From contig CAZKNR010000224.1 of the NCBI GenBank assembly GCA_964553925.1, positions 1 through 32,682 of the forward strand: a stretch of DNA of 32,682 nucleotides, written 5' to 3'. Position numbers and translations under genes: made by a program. Every line of letters begins with the position of its first letter. Within the stretch, counting starts at the first letter, position 1. Of this stretch, positions 24,645 through 32,682 are shown piece by piece. The notes beneath the pieces were generated by a model that was not told the origin of the DNA, ran no database searches, and saw nothing but the letters and a program-made list of their open reading frames with translations. Origin of the DNA: DAISKN01 sp964553925. GTDB lineage: Bacteria; Acidobacteriota; Vicinamibacteria; Marinacidobacterales; SMYC01.

Positions 24645-26695
24645 GCATGACACTCGATACCCTCGACCAGCTGGCAGCAGCGGTCTTCGACGGATACCTG
24701 GTTCGCAAGGATTTGGTTCGTAAGTACTCGCGTCAGTATCCGGTCCCGACCTACGTCGTTGAGTTCTTGCTCGGTCGCTACTGCGCGAGCGTCGATGAGA
24801 AAGAGATCGCGGAAGGACTCCAGATCGTCGAGAAGCAGCTTCGCGACCGCGCGATTCGAACGGGCGAGGAGGAGCTCTTCAAGGCGCGCGCCAAAGAGGG
24901 TGGATCCATCAAGCTGATCGACATCGTCAAGGTACGCCTCGACGCGAAGAACGACTGTTTTCTCGCTGAGCTTCCAAGCCTCGCGCTTCGCGATGTTCGC
25001 ATCGACGACCGGCTCGTCCGGGACAATGAACGCATGCTGACCGGTGGCTTCTACGCGGAGGTCACAGTTACGTACGATGGAATCACGGCACAGGAACAAG
25101 GTGGCCGACCGTTCGCGATCGAATCGCTCCGCCCCATCCAGATGTCGAAGTCGGATGTGCTCGACGTGCTGGCGCGAGCACGAAAGACGTTCACCACGCA
25201 GGAGTGGATCGACTTCCTCATTCGGTCCATCGGCCTCGAGCCGTCGGCTCTGTCCGACCGTGCCCGGCGCGTCGCGCTCCTACGGATGATTCCGTTCGTC
25301 GAACGCAACTTCAACCTCGTGGAACTCGGGCCTCGCGGCACTGGCAAGAGCCATCTCTTTCAACAGATCTCGCCCTACGCCCACCTGATCTCTGGCGGCA
25401 AGGCGACCGTCGCCAAGATGTTCGTGAACAACGCGAGCGGGCAGCGCGGCCTTGTCTGCCAATACGACGTCGTCTGTTTCGACGAGGTGTCGGGCATCTC
25501 CTTCGACCAGAAGGACGGCGTCAACATCATGAAGGGCTACATGGCCTCGGGGCAGTTCAGCCGCGGCAAGGAGAACATTCGCGCGGACGGGTGCATTGTC
25601 ATCATCGGCAACTTCGACGTCGACGTTGAACAGCAGCAGAGGATCGCGCACCTCCTGAGCCCCCTCCCACCTGAGATGCGCAACGATACGGCTTTCATGG
25701 ATCGCATCCATGCGTTCGTGCCGGGCTGGGACTTCCCGAAGCTGAACCCGAACGACCACTTCACGGATCACTTCGGGCTCGTGAGCGACTTCCTCAGCGA
25801 GTGCTGGAGCAAGCTGCGGTCGGGCAATCGCGTCTCCGTGATGCAGGGGAGAGTTCACCTAGGAGGAGCCCTTTCAGGCCGCGACATCGAAGCAGTGAAC
25901 AAGACGGTGAGCGGCCTGACGAAGCTTCTCTTCCCCGACCCCGAAGCGCCGGTGTCCGACGAGGACCTCGAGTGGATCGTGCGGGCGGCGCTCGAGTCGC
26001 GACGGCGCGTGAAGGAGCAGCAGAAGCGTTGCTTCAAGAGCGAGTTTCGCAACACGCACTTCAGCTACATCCTCGGGCCCGAGGGCGTGGAGCAGTTCGT
26101 CTCGACTCCCGAGCTGCACAGCGATGAAGCGATCGAAGGAGACCCGCTGCCACCGGGCCAGGTCTGGGCGGTAAGCCCGGGCGGTGTCGAAGGGGGACCG
26201 GGGCTCTATCGGATCGAGGTCGCGAGTGGACCGGGCGCGGGCGTAAAGGTGCTGAACCAGCCGACGCCGCCGGCGTTCCGCGAGAGCGTGAAGGTCGGCG
26301 AGCAGAACCTCTACACGCGCGCGAAGGAACTCGTCGGCGATCGCAATCCGCGCGAGCACGAGTTCTCGATCCAGATGCGGTCGATGGACGCTGACAGGAG
26401 CGGCATTGGGCTCGGATTGCCGGTGTTGGTTGCACTCTCCGGATCCCTGCTCGGGCGCAACACGCGAGGTGGCACCGTGGTCGTCGGAGCACTGAACCTT
26501 GGCGGCTCAATCGAGATGATCCCGAACGCCGTGACGATCGCGGAGCTTGCCATCGACAAGCAGGCGCAGACGCTACTGATGCCTGTCGCCGCGCGCCGGC
26601 AGCTCAACGACCTTCCCGACGAGCTCTGGACGAAGGTGAAGATCGAGTTCTACAAGGACGCGCCCGATGCCGTCTTCAAGGCGCTGGTCGAGTAG
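24641..26695 (+). CDS. brxL: BrxL, AAA+ effector of type I BREX
   Basis: 684 residues, normal for BrxL. The ATG at 24641 overlaps the pglZ stop; longer in-frame extensions fall inside pglZ. The AAA+ core has Walker A GPRGTGKSH (230-238) and Walker B CFDEVSGI (D281/E282), followed by the BrxL-specific GYMASGQFSRGKENIRADG. The C-terminus resembles the Lon proteolytic fold (GGTVVVGALNLGGSIEMIP), but the segment where Lon has its catalytic Ser reads DADRSGIGLGLP, so protease activity is unlikely. Published structures of BrxL show an MCM-like DNA translocase. It defines the locus as type I and is needed for phage exclusion. Confidence 0.93.
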   Translation: MSMTLDTLDQLAAAVFDGYLVRKDLVRKYSRQYPVPTYVVEFLLGRYCASVDEKEIAEGLQIVEKQLRDRAIRTGEEELFKARAKEGGSIKLIDIVKVRLDAKNDCFLAELPSLALRDVRIDDRLVRDNERMLTGGFYAEVTVTYDGITAQEQGGRPFAIESLRPIQMSKSDVLDVLARARKTFTTQEWIDFLIRSIGLEPSALSDRARRVALLRMIPFVERNFNLVELGPRGTGKSHLFQQISPYAHLISGGKATVAKMFVNNASGQRGLVCQYDVVCFDEVSGISFDQKDGVNIMKGYMASGQFSRGKENIRADGCIVIIGNFDVDVEQQQRIAHLLSPLPPEMRNDTAFMDRIHAFVPGWDFPKLNPNDHFTDHFGLVSDFLSECWSKLRSGNRVSVMQGRVHLGGALSGRDIEAVNKTVSGLTKLLFPDPEAPVSDEDLEWIVRAALESRRRVKEQQKRCFKSEFRNTHFSYILGPEGVEQFVSTPELHSDEAIEGDPLPPGQVWAVSPGGVEGGPGLYRIEVASGPGAGVKVLNQPTPPAFRESVKVGEQNLYTRAKELVGDRNPREHEFSIQMRSMDADRSGIGLGLPVLVALSGSLLGRNTRGGTVVVGALNLGGSIEMIPNAVTIAELAIDKQAQTLLMPVAARRQLNDLPDELWTKVKIEFYKDAPDAVFKALVE

Positions 26696-26718
26696 GCATT
26701 CGGAGCGATTGAGAGCGA

Positions 26719-29700
26719 ATGCACCTTCGGGGAAACAAGCCACTCTTCTTCGCGACGGATCTGACCAACTTCCTCGCGTGCCGCCACCTTACTGCGCTCG
26801 ATCGGCTGGCGGCGCACAAGCTCGCAAAGAGGCCGTTCTTCGACGACCCGATGCTCGAGATTCTTCGGGAGCGCGGTCTGGAGCACGAGCGGGCGTACGT
26901 CCAGAGCCTCGCGCGATCGGGAATGCGCATCGTCGAGATCGACAAGGGGAGTCCGACCGCTTTCGACGAGACTCTCAGCGCGATGCGCGGCGGCGCGGAC
27001 GTTGTCGTCCAGGCGCGACTCGAGCACGGAGCATGGGCGGGATGGGCGGACGTTCTGCTTCGCGTAGCAGGCGAGAGTCACTTTGGCAGCTTTCGGTACG
27101 AACCGGTCGAGACGAAGCTCGCGAAAGAGACCCGAGGCGCGACGCTGATCCAGCTGTGCCTCTACGCCGAGCTGCTGGCTGAGCTTCAAGGGGCTTCGCC
27201 GGAGCTGCTGCGTGTCGTCGTTCCTGACGACAAGTTCGAGCCCGAGTGCTACCGCTTCGAAGAATTCCGGGCGTACTTCCGTCTCGTCCGGCGGCACTTT
27301 GAGGGAGAGCTCGAGAAGCCCCTCTCCGGCTCAGCCGAGGCAGCCGTGCCGTACCCGGAGCCGGTTTCCCAATGCGACATCTGCAACTGGTATTCGGTCT
27401 GCGAGAAGCGGTGGACGGCTGACGATCACGTCTCGCTGGTGGCGGGGATTCAGAAGGCGCAGCGGAAGGAGCTCGCGAGCTGGGACGTGACGACGCTCGC
27501 GGGGCTCGCTCAACTGCCGCTCCCACTCCCACGCAAACCGAGTCGTGGCAGCATCGCCGCGTTCGAGCGGATCCGGGAGCAGGCGCGTCTCCAGCTCCAG
27601 GCGCGCACCACCGGGACGCCGACTTATGAGCTTCTTCCCATCGAGGGGGAGCACGGCCTTGCGGCGCTCCCACTACCGTCAGCGTTGGACATCTTCCTCG
27701 ATCTCGAAGGGGATCGGCAGGCCGAGAACGGTGGGTTCGAATACCTCTTCGGGTACGCCCTCCGGGACGCCGGAGGCGTCCTGACCTACGAGGCGCTCTG
27801 GGCGCTCTCCCCGACTGAGGAGAAGCACGCGTTCGAACGTCTCATCGACCTCATCGTCGAGCGCCGCCTCCAGGATCCGGGGATGCACGTCTACCACTAC
27901 GCGCCATACGAGCCGACGGCGATGAAGCGGCTCATGGGACGGTACGCAACGCGCGCCGATGAGCTTGATCAGCTCTTGCGTGCCGAAGTCTTCGTCGACC
28001 TCTACGCGGTGGTCCGCAAAGGCCTTCGCGCGGGCGTCGACAGCTACTCCATCAAGAAGCTCGAGCCGTTCTACGGCCTCGCGCGCGAGATCGATCTTCG
28101 GCAGGCATCGCGGCATCTTCGCGCCGTCGAGTACGCAATCGCGAGGAAGGACTCGGCCTCCTTGAGTACCGAGATCCGCGAAGCGGTTCGGTTGTACAAC
28201 CGTGACGACTGTGTTTCGGCCCTCGAGCTGCGCAATTGGCTCGAGAAGCTTCGTCTGGAGGCGGAACGGAGTCGCGGCGAGCCCGTCCCGCGACCAGCGC
28301 CCCCGATCCCCAAGGTGAACGAGAAGCTCGGGGAGCGACTCGCACGCATTCGCGCCGTCTCCGAGGCGCTGACTACGCAGCTCCCCGTCGAGCGAAACCG
28401 GACCGAGGAGGCGCAGTGGATCCTCGGGCAGCTCCTCGAGTGGCATCGACGCGAAGACAAAGTCGATTGGTGGGAGTTCTTCCGACTCAATCAGATGGCC
28501 GAGGACGAGCTGCTTGACGAGCGTGCGGGCATCGCGGGACTTCGGTTCGAAAGACGCCTCGAGACGACGAAGCGCGGCGTCGTTGTCGATCGCTACCAAT
28601 TCCCACCGCAGGACACCGACTTCGACGAGCAAGACGATGCATTCGAGCCGGGCTGCGAGAAGCCTTCGCCTGTCGCCAAGGTCGAGGCGATCGATCTCGA
28701 GCATCGAACGATCGATCTGCGGAAGGGGGTCGCCCGTGCAGAGCACCATCCGACGGTGCTCTTCAAGCACGACAACGTGAGCAACCCAGACGCGGTGGAC
28801 GCGCTTCTGCGCCTTGGCGAGTTCGTGCGCGACAACGGGATCGACGGCGCCGGACACCACCGGGCTGCCCGCGATCTCTTGCTTCGGCACAACCCGCGTC
28901 TTGTTCCGGGGGTGACATTGCGAAGCCCTGGTGAATCGACCGTCGCCTCCGCCCGCCGCGTGGTCCTCGCGCTGGATGGTGGGGGCCTCGCCATCCAAGG
29001 ACCGCCAGGCGCGGGCAAGACGTTCACCGGCGCGCGAATGATCGTCGACCTCGTTCGCGCGGGGAAGAAGGTGGGAGTCACGGCAGTCAGCCACAAGGTG
29101 ATCCGGAACCTCTTGGGGGAGGTAGTCAGGGCAGCGGCCGAGGACAAGGTTCGCGTGCGCTGCATGCACCGAGTGAGCGACAAGTCGAAGAAGCCGGGTG
29201 CGGGGATCGACGAGGAGACGGACTCCGGGAAGGCCGTCACGAAGATCCTGAACCGGGAGTACGACGTTGTTGGCGGGACGGCGTGGGTCTGGTCGAAAGA
29301 AGAACTCGCTCGATCGGTCGACGTCCTCGTCGTCGACGAGGCGGGGCAGATGTCCCTCGCAAACGTGCTCGCATGCGCTCAATCCGCGGAGAACTTCGTG
29401 CTTCTCGGCGATCCGCAACAACTCGAGCAACCGCAGAAAGCGAGTCATCCGGAAGGGTCAGAACTGTCGGCTCTGGAGTACCTACTCGAGGGCCACGACA
29501 CGATGCCCGAAGAGCGGGGGCTCTTTCTGGGTGAGACCTGGCGCCTCCACCCGTCGATCTGCGGCTACACCTCCGACCTGTTTTACGAAGGCAAGCTGCG
29601 GCCACACCTCGGTCTCGCCACTCAAGCAGTGTCCGGCCCGACACGCCACGCCGGAGCCGGCCTCTTCTATGTCCCCGTCGAGCATGAGGGGAACCGGAAC

Positions 29701-30138
29701 GCTTCGGAAGAGGAAGCTGAGCGGGTCGCCGAGATCGTGAACGATCTGATCAAGCCGGGCGTCGCGTGGACGAATCGGCACGGCGAGACGAAGCCTGTGA
29801 CGCTCGCCGACATCCTCGTCGTCGCACCGTACAACGCGCAGGTGTCCGAGATCGCCGAGCGCATCCCCGGCGCGCACGTCGGAACTGTCGACAAGTTCCA
29901 GGGACAGGAGGCGCCCGTCGTCATCTACTCGATGGCGACCTCGAGCCCCGAGGAGGCGCCGCACGGCATGGAGTTCCTCTTCAGCCGGCACCGCCTGAAC
30001 GTGGCGACGTCGCGGGCGCGATGCGTGTGCATCCTCGTGGGCAACCCCCAGCTGTTCGAGCCGGAGTGCCGAACGCCCGAGCAGATGCGGATGGCGAACG
30101 CGTTCTGTGCGTACTTGGAGAGGGCGGCCACCAGGTGA
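26719..30138 (+). CDS. RecB-like nuclease / RNase H-like / SF1 helicase (TM0106 family)
   Basis: 1139 residues, 23 bases after brxL and probably in the same transcript. Residues 1-240 form a Cas4/RecB-type nuclease: C21, D111 (GWADVL), E131-x-K133 (PVETKL), QLCLYAELL, and C219/C222/C228 completing a four-Cys Fe-S site. Residues ~315-520 form an RNase H-like exonuclease-type domain (IFLDLEGD, VYHYAPYEPTAMKRL, YSIKKLEPFYGL, YNRDDCVSALEL). Residues ~740-1139 are a UPF1/DNA2-like SF1 helicase: Walker A GPPGAGKT (761-768), Walker B VVDEAGQ (D873/E874), LLGDPQQLEQP, VDKFQGQE and NVATSRAR. All catalytic motifs seem intact. It would degrade or unwind foreign or damaged DNA. It is not a standard BREX gene. 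Confidence 0.88.
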   Translation: MHLRGNKPLFFATDLTNFLACRHLTALDRLAAHKLAKRPFFDDPMLEILRERGLEHERAYVQSLARSGMRIVEIDKGSPTAFDETLSAMRGGADVVVQARLEHGAWAGWADVLLRVAGESHFGSFRYEPVETKLAKETRGATLIQLCLYAELLAELQGASPELLRVVVPDDKFEPECYRFEEFRAYFRLVRRHFEGELEKPLSGSAEAAVPYPEPVSQCDICNWYSVCEKRWTADDHVSLVAGIQKAQRKELASWDVTTLAGLAQLPLPLPRKPSRGSIAAFERIREQARLQLQARTTGTPTYELLPIEGEHGLAALPLPSALDIFLDLEGDRQAENGGFEYLFGYALRDAGGVLTYEALWALSPTEEKHAFERLIDLIVERRLQDPGMHVYHYAPYEPTAMKRLMGRYATRADELDQLLRAEVFVDLYAVVRKGLRAGVDSYSIKKLEPFYGLAREIDLRQASRHLRAVEYAIARKDSASLSTEIREAVRLYNRDDCVSALELRNWLEKLRLEAERSRGEPVPRPAPPIPKVNEKLGERLARIRAVSEALTTQLPVERNRTEEAQWILGQLLEWHRREDKVDWWEFFRLNQMAEDELLDERAGIAGLRFERRLETTKRGVVVDRYQFPPQDTDFDEQDDAFEPGCEKPSPVAKVEAIDLEHRTIDLRKGVARAEHHPTVLFKHDNVSNPDAVDALLRLGEFVRDNGIDGAGHHRAARDLLLRHNPRLVPGVTLRSPGESTVASARRVVLALDGGGLAIQGPPGAGKTFTGARMIVDLVRAGKKVGVTAVSHKVIRNLLGEVVRAAAEDKVRVRCMHRVSDKSKKPGAGIDEETDSGKAVTKILNREYDVVGGTAWVWSKEELARSVDVLVVDEAGQMSLANVLACAQSAENFVLLGDPQQLEQPQKASHPEGSELSALEYLLEGHDTMPEERGLFLGETWRLHPSICGYTSDLFYEGKLRPHLGLATQAVSGPTRHAGAGLFYVPVEHEGNRNASEEEAERVAEIVNDLIKPGVAWTNRHGETKPVTLADILVVAPYNAQVSEIAERIPGAHVGTVDKFQGQEAPVVIYSMATSSPEEAPHGMEFLFSRHRLNVATSRARCVCILVGNPQLFEPECRTPEQMRMANAFCAYLERAATR

Positions 30139-30324
30139 CCGTAGCGGCAGCCTTGCTCTCGCTGTTAACGGCCCTTCTTCGAAGCGGCGGCCTGTGAACC
30201 GCTCTCGGCTGCTCTCGACCCACGTGTGCCCTCAGAGAGCACGATCGCGCCTCCGCGGGCCCGTCGTCGCGCGCCTCCGCGTTCTCAGGATCGCCGTCCG
30301 CGATCACGGCTGCGGCCCGGTCCT

Positions 30325-30487
30325 CGCGCAGCTGGAGGCCGATCGCAACCGGAAACGCCGGGAGCTCTTCAACGCGCAGGATGCCATCGATGCTCAACGC
30401 GACGAGCTGATCGGGCGGATTGAGAAGCGACTGCGCCAGCGCCACGCACTCAAGCCGGTGTTCACGTTCCGGTGGAGGCTTGCATGA
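30325..30487 (+). pseudogene. C-terminal remnant of a SNF2-type helicase
   Basis: The last ~54 codons of a frame ending at 30487 read AQLEADRNRKRRELFNAQDA, then DELIGRIEKRLRQ and VFTFRWRLA. This charged helix ending in an F-x-x-RW motif resembles the C-terminus of SNF2/DEAD helicases of defence islands (DISARM-like). The upstream part is missing, and 30139-30325 gives no coherent protein. Its stop still overlaps the next gene's ATG (ATGA), which shows that the two were once an operon pair. Confidence 0.45.
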
Positions 30488-31908
30488 ACCGAGGCACGGC
30501 GATCAACGCGCAAGAGCTATCGGCGCTCCTGGCTCAGGGCGAAGGGGAGTCCATCGAGTTCAAGGGTTCGACCGGCGAGATGAAGGAGGCTATGCAGACG
30601 CTCTGCGCATTTCTCAACGGCGTCGGCGGCACGGTCCTCTTTGGCGTTCGGCCGGATGGCAAGGCCGAGGGGCAGGACGTCTCGGACAAGACGCTCCGCG
30701 AGATCGCCCAGGCGCTGGACAGGTTCGAGCCGCCCGTCAATGTGCCGGTCGAGCGCCTGCCGCTCGGCAAGGGACGTGAGGTCCTCATCCTTCGCGTCGA
30801 GGGGACGTCGGACTCGATCCCGTTCACCTTTGAGGGGCGTCCCTACGAGCGCGTCGGGAGCACGACCCGCAAGATGTCGCAGGAGACGTACGAAAAGCTG
30901 CTCCTTGAACGCGGGCATGCCAAACGCCGATGGGAGAATCTGCCGGCGGAGGGCCTTACGCTCAAAGAGCTGGATCGCAAAGAGATTCTTCGGACGCGCG
31001 AACTGGCCATTCAGCAGAGCCGGATTTCTCCCGAGACGAGTCGGGACATCGGAGACGTTCTGGACCGTCTCGGCGTGCGCGTGAATGGCGTTCTGACGCA
31101 GGCCGCCCAGGTCCTGTATGGGAAGGAATTCCTGTCTGGTTATCCCCAGTGCCTTTTGAAGATGGGGCGCTTTCGCGGCACGGAAATCACGGGTCGGATC
31201 GTGGACAACCGGCAGGAGCACATGAACGCCTTTGCTATGGTGCGCGAGGGCATGGCGTTTCTGGAGCGAACGCTGCCCCTCGGCGCGCGTTTCCCCGAGG
31301 GCAAGATATTCCGGGAAGATCGCTTCCCGGTCCCACCGAACGCTTTGCGAGAGATCCTGCTCAACGCCGTCATGCACAGAGATTACTCGTACTACGGCGG
31401 GCACGTCGCCATAGTCGTCTTCGACGACAGGATTGAGATTCGCAGCTACGGCCGGCTACCCTCCGGCGTGACGCTGGAGCAGCTTTCCGGGCCGCATGCC
31501 TCCGAGCTGCGGAATCCGCTCATCGCCGAGGCCTTCCACCGCACCGGAGCGGTGGAGGTGTGGGGGCGAGGCACGAATCGCGTGATCGCCGAGTGCAAGG
31601 CCCACGGAATCCTGCCGCCTTCGTTCGAGGAGCGGCAGGGATGGATGGTGGTCACCTTCCGCGCTCCCATTGCGCCGGTTGAAGCCGGGGGAGGGCCGGA
31701 GGGAGGTACGGAGAAAAGTTCGGAGAAAAGTTCGGAGAAAATCCTGGACCTCGTGAGGCAGAACCCGGCGGTTTCCGCCCGCGAAATCGCCGAGGCCGTG
31801 GGATTGACCTCCCGCGCGGTCGAGAAACAGCTGGGTAAACTCAAGAAGGAAGGCCGCCTGAAGCGCATCGGTCCCGACAAGGGCGGCCATTGGGATGTGG
31901 TCCCGTGA
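30484..31908 (+). CDS. AlbA_2 / HATPase_c_4 / winged-helix protein
   Basis: 474 residues from ATG 30484, preceded by GGAGG. The AlbA_2 (Schlafen-type) N-terminus has ESIEFKGS (22-29) and CAFLNGVGGTVLFGV (41-55). The HATPase-like part has REILLNAVMHRDYSYYGG (about 289-306) and EIRSYGRLPSGV. A 12-base tandem repeat encodes the linker EKSSEKSSEK (around 410-420). The C-terminus is a winged helix (SAREIAEAVGLTSRAVEKQL). Such proteins are annotated as ATP-binding transcriptional regulators. It probably belonged to the truncated helicase operon upstream and not to BREX. It shares its architecture with the AlbA_2 gene inside BREX but has an added HTH. Confidence 0.83.
   Translation: MNRGTAINAQELSALLAQGEGESIEFKGSTGEMKEAMQTLCAFLNGVGGTVLFGVRPDGKAEGQDVSDKTLREIAQALDRFEPPVNVPVERLPLGKGREVLILRVEGTSDSIPFTFEGRPYERVGSTTRKMSQETYEKLLLERGHAKRRWENLPAEGLTLKELDRKEILRTRELAIQQSRISPETSRDIGDVLDRLGVRVNGVLTQAAQVLYGKEFLSGYPQCLLKMGRFRGTEITGRIVDNRQEHMNAFAMVREGMAFLERTLPLGARFPEGKIFREDRFPVPPNALREILLNAVMHRDYSYYGGHVAIVVFDDRIEIRSYGRLPSGVTLEQLSGPHASELRNPLIAEAFHRTGAVEVWGRGTNRVIAECKAHGILPPSFEERQGWMVVTFRAPIAPVEAGGGPEGGTEKSSEKSSEKILDLVRQNPAVSAREIAEAVGLTSRAVEKQLGKLKKEGRLKRIGPDKGGHWDVVP
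31709..31743 (+). repeat. 12-base in-frame tandem repeat in the linker
   Basis: CGGAGAAAAGTT is repeated head to tail about 2.8 times. It encodes a flexible Ser-Glu-Lys linker between the HATPase and winged-helix domains. The unit keeps the frame, so copy-number change would alter linker length without disrupting the protein. Confidence 0.8.
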
Positions 31909-32282
31909 GCAACAGCGGGATGACCGGGTCGGGCTCCCGTTCCGGGTCAGAGTCGGAGCTGCCGTCGCCTCAAGAGTCTGCACTCAGGATGAGTCCAGAT
32001 CAGAGTCGCAGGTCAGAGTCGGGCCAGCGTCGGAGGCCGGAATCGCTCGTCGCGGATGCTGGAGCGCCAACCGAGGTTCGGGCGCTCCAGAAGCTCGAGA
32101 CGACCCTGGAACGGGACTACCCCGAGGTCGTTGCCTCGAGCCCACAGCTCCAGTCCGCTCTGTCATGGACGAGTTCAATTCCGCAGGCTTGGTTCCGGCG
32201 TCTCTACTCCGCTGGGAGCTCACCAGGCAAGAACTTCACCGTCCTGGAGCCGGTCGAGAACCGAGCGGCCCCTGCTGGAACG
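31909..32282. other. Region of uncertain coding capacity with short repeats
   Basis: An open frame from GTG 31905 (overlapping the previous stop) runs to 32339, but its first third is Ser/Arg/Glu-rich repeats and its end is antisense to a DUF1501 remnant. TCAGAGTCG occurs three times between 31946 and 32020. The middle part (TTLERDYPEVVASSPQLQSA) looks protein-like and might be a piece of a DNA-methyltransferase N-terminus. I do not support an intact gene here. Confidence 0.4.
32059..32090. repeat. Near-perfect 32-base inverted repeat
   Basis: CTGGAGCGCC and GGCGCTCCAG form perfect 10-base arms. The interior AACC-GA-GGTT extends the dyad with a 2-base bulge. No T tract follows on either side, so it is unlikely to be a simple terminator. 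Its place at the right side of the island could mean a regulatory site or a remnant end of a mobile element. Confidence 0.6.
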
Positions 32283-32452
32283 CTACGCCAGGATCTCGTG
32301 GACGACGCGAGCGGGCTCGACCCGGTCAGCTTGGCCTGAAGGCCCTGGAGGTCGTAGGTGAACCGCTCGTGGTCGATGCCGAACAGGTGCAGGAGCGTGG
32401 CCTGGAAGTCTCTGATGTGAACCTTGTCCCGGATAATATTGTAGGAGAACTT
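32283..32452 (-). pseudogene. C-terminal remnant of a DUF1501 protein
   Basis: The minus strand reads VHIRDFQATLLHLFGIDHER, then FTYDLQGLQAKLTG and, after a one-base frameshift, VEPARVVHEILA with stop. This is the characteristic C-terminus of DUF1501 (sulfatase-like secreted) proteins. Only about 50 residues remain, with no start. Confidence 0.7.
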
Positions 32453-32454
32453 TC

Positions 32455-32625
32455 CGGGCGCAGGAGATCCTCGCCCGCGAGGTTCCCGAGATTCCGCTCT
32501 ATAACCGGACCCTGGTGAGCGCCTTCCCCGCGGCGCTCCGCAACGTGAAACCCAACCCAACGAATGCCGGTCTCTTCTGGAACGTCCACGAGTGGGAGCT
32601 CGAGGCTCCGGACAAAAGTCCCTGA
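32455..32625 (+). pseudogene. C-terminal remnant of a peptide ABC transporter substrate-binding protein
   Basis: The frame ending at 32625 reads RAQEILAREVPEIPLYNR, then SAFPAALRNVKPNPTNAG and LFWNVHEWEL. This is the conserved end of SBP_bac_5 (DppA/OppA) proteins. The N-terminal part is replaced by the DUF1501 remnant, so the gene is truncated by a rearrangement. Confidence 0.78.
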
Positions 32626-32631
32626 AGTCGC

Positions 32632-32682
32632 ATGTCCTACGTCGCCGGTAGGCTCCTCCGCGCCATACCCCTTTTGTTCGGT
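32632..32682 (+). CDS. DppB-like permease, first 17 codons only
   Basis: ATG 32632 lies six bases after the substrate-binding protein stop. MSYVAGRLLRAIPLLFG is the typical first membrane segment of a DppB/OppB permease. The gene runs off the window. The order binding protein then permease is the normal dpp order. Together with the left-edge permease pair, it shows transporter genes on both sides of the island. Confidence 0.72.
   Translation, partial: MSYVAGRLLRAIPLLFG

Noticed and set aside
24641..26695. BrxL as a Lon-type protease
   Set aside because: The C-terminal fold is Lon-like, but the catalytic Ser context is absent. Published BrxL work supports a DNA translocase.
27679..29448. Long open frame (589 codons) on the minus strand
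   Set aside because: It is antisense to the nuclease-helicase, whose domains and motifs are unmistakable. It shows no motif and is a by-product of high GC codon use.
31905..32339. 144-codon gene after the second AlbA_2 gene
   Set aside because: The start is low-complexity repeats, and the end is antisense to a DUF1501 remnant. No coherent protein is visible.

Overview
The window is GC-rich, densely coding bacterial DNA from an accessory (defence-island) region. No rRNA, tRNA or CRISPR was seen. Broken dipeptide-transporter genes and a decayed DUF1501 tail suggest an environmental Gram-negative lineage such as Acidobacteriota or a former deltaproteobacterial group. That placement is a weak inference.

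Layout. (1) 1-1539: the 3' part of a DppB-like permease gene and a complete DppC-like permease gene. (2) 1540-2229: no intact gene, but remnants of a membrane protein and of a large ATPase C-terminus (DUF499-like). (3) 2230-7823, minus strand: a compact four-gene operon. It encodes a small XRE repressor, an endonuclease III-like glycosylase fused to a C5-cytosine DNA methyltransferase, a soluble protein with two GHKL ATPase domains (MutL/MORC-like at the N-terminus, histidine kinase-like at the C-terminus), and a receiver-domain protein with an unrecognised C-terminus. (4) 7876-9600: a scar of pseudogenes: a transposase fragment, a diverged second copy of dppB/dppC pieces, and a small HTH protein. 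(5) 9634-30138, plus strand: a promoter with two identical 18-bp palindromes, then a type I BREX locus, brxA-brxB-brxC-pglX-[PHP-ATPase]-[AlbA_2/HATPase]-pglZ-brxL, followed by a nuclease/RNase H-like/helicase protein. (6) 30325-31908: the C-terminal scrap of a SNF2-type helicase, translationally coupled to a second AlbA_2/HATPase/winged-helix gene. (7) 31909-32682: repeats, a perfect-arm inverted repeat, a DUF1501 remnant, the tail of a peptide-binding protein and the first codons of another DppB permease.

How the genes may work together. BREX (BrxA/B/C/L, PglX, PglZ) marks host DNA by PglX adenine methylation and blocks phage replication. The PHP-ATPase and AlbA_2 genes sit between pglX and pglZ with overlapping start and stop codons, so they look like a nested second defence module expressed with BREX. 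The minus-strand operon joins cytosine methylation, a base-excision glycosylase in the same chain, a double-GHKL kinase and a receiver protein. I regard it as the best candidate for an incompletely described system. Dpp-type transporter pieces occur at the left edge, in the middle and at the right edge, so the islands appear to have accumulated at, or recombined within, a peptide-transporter locus.
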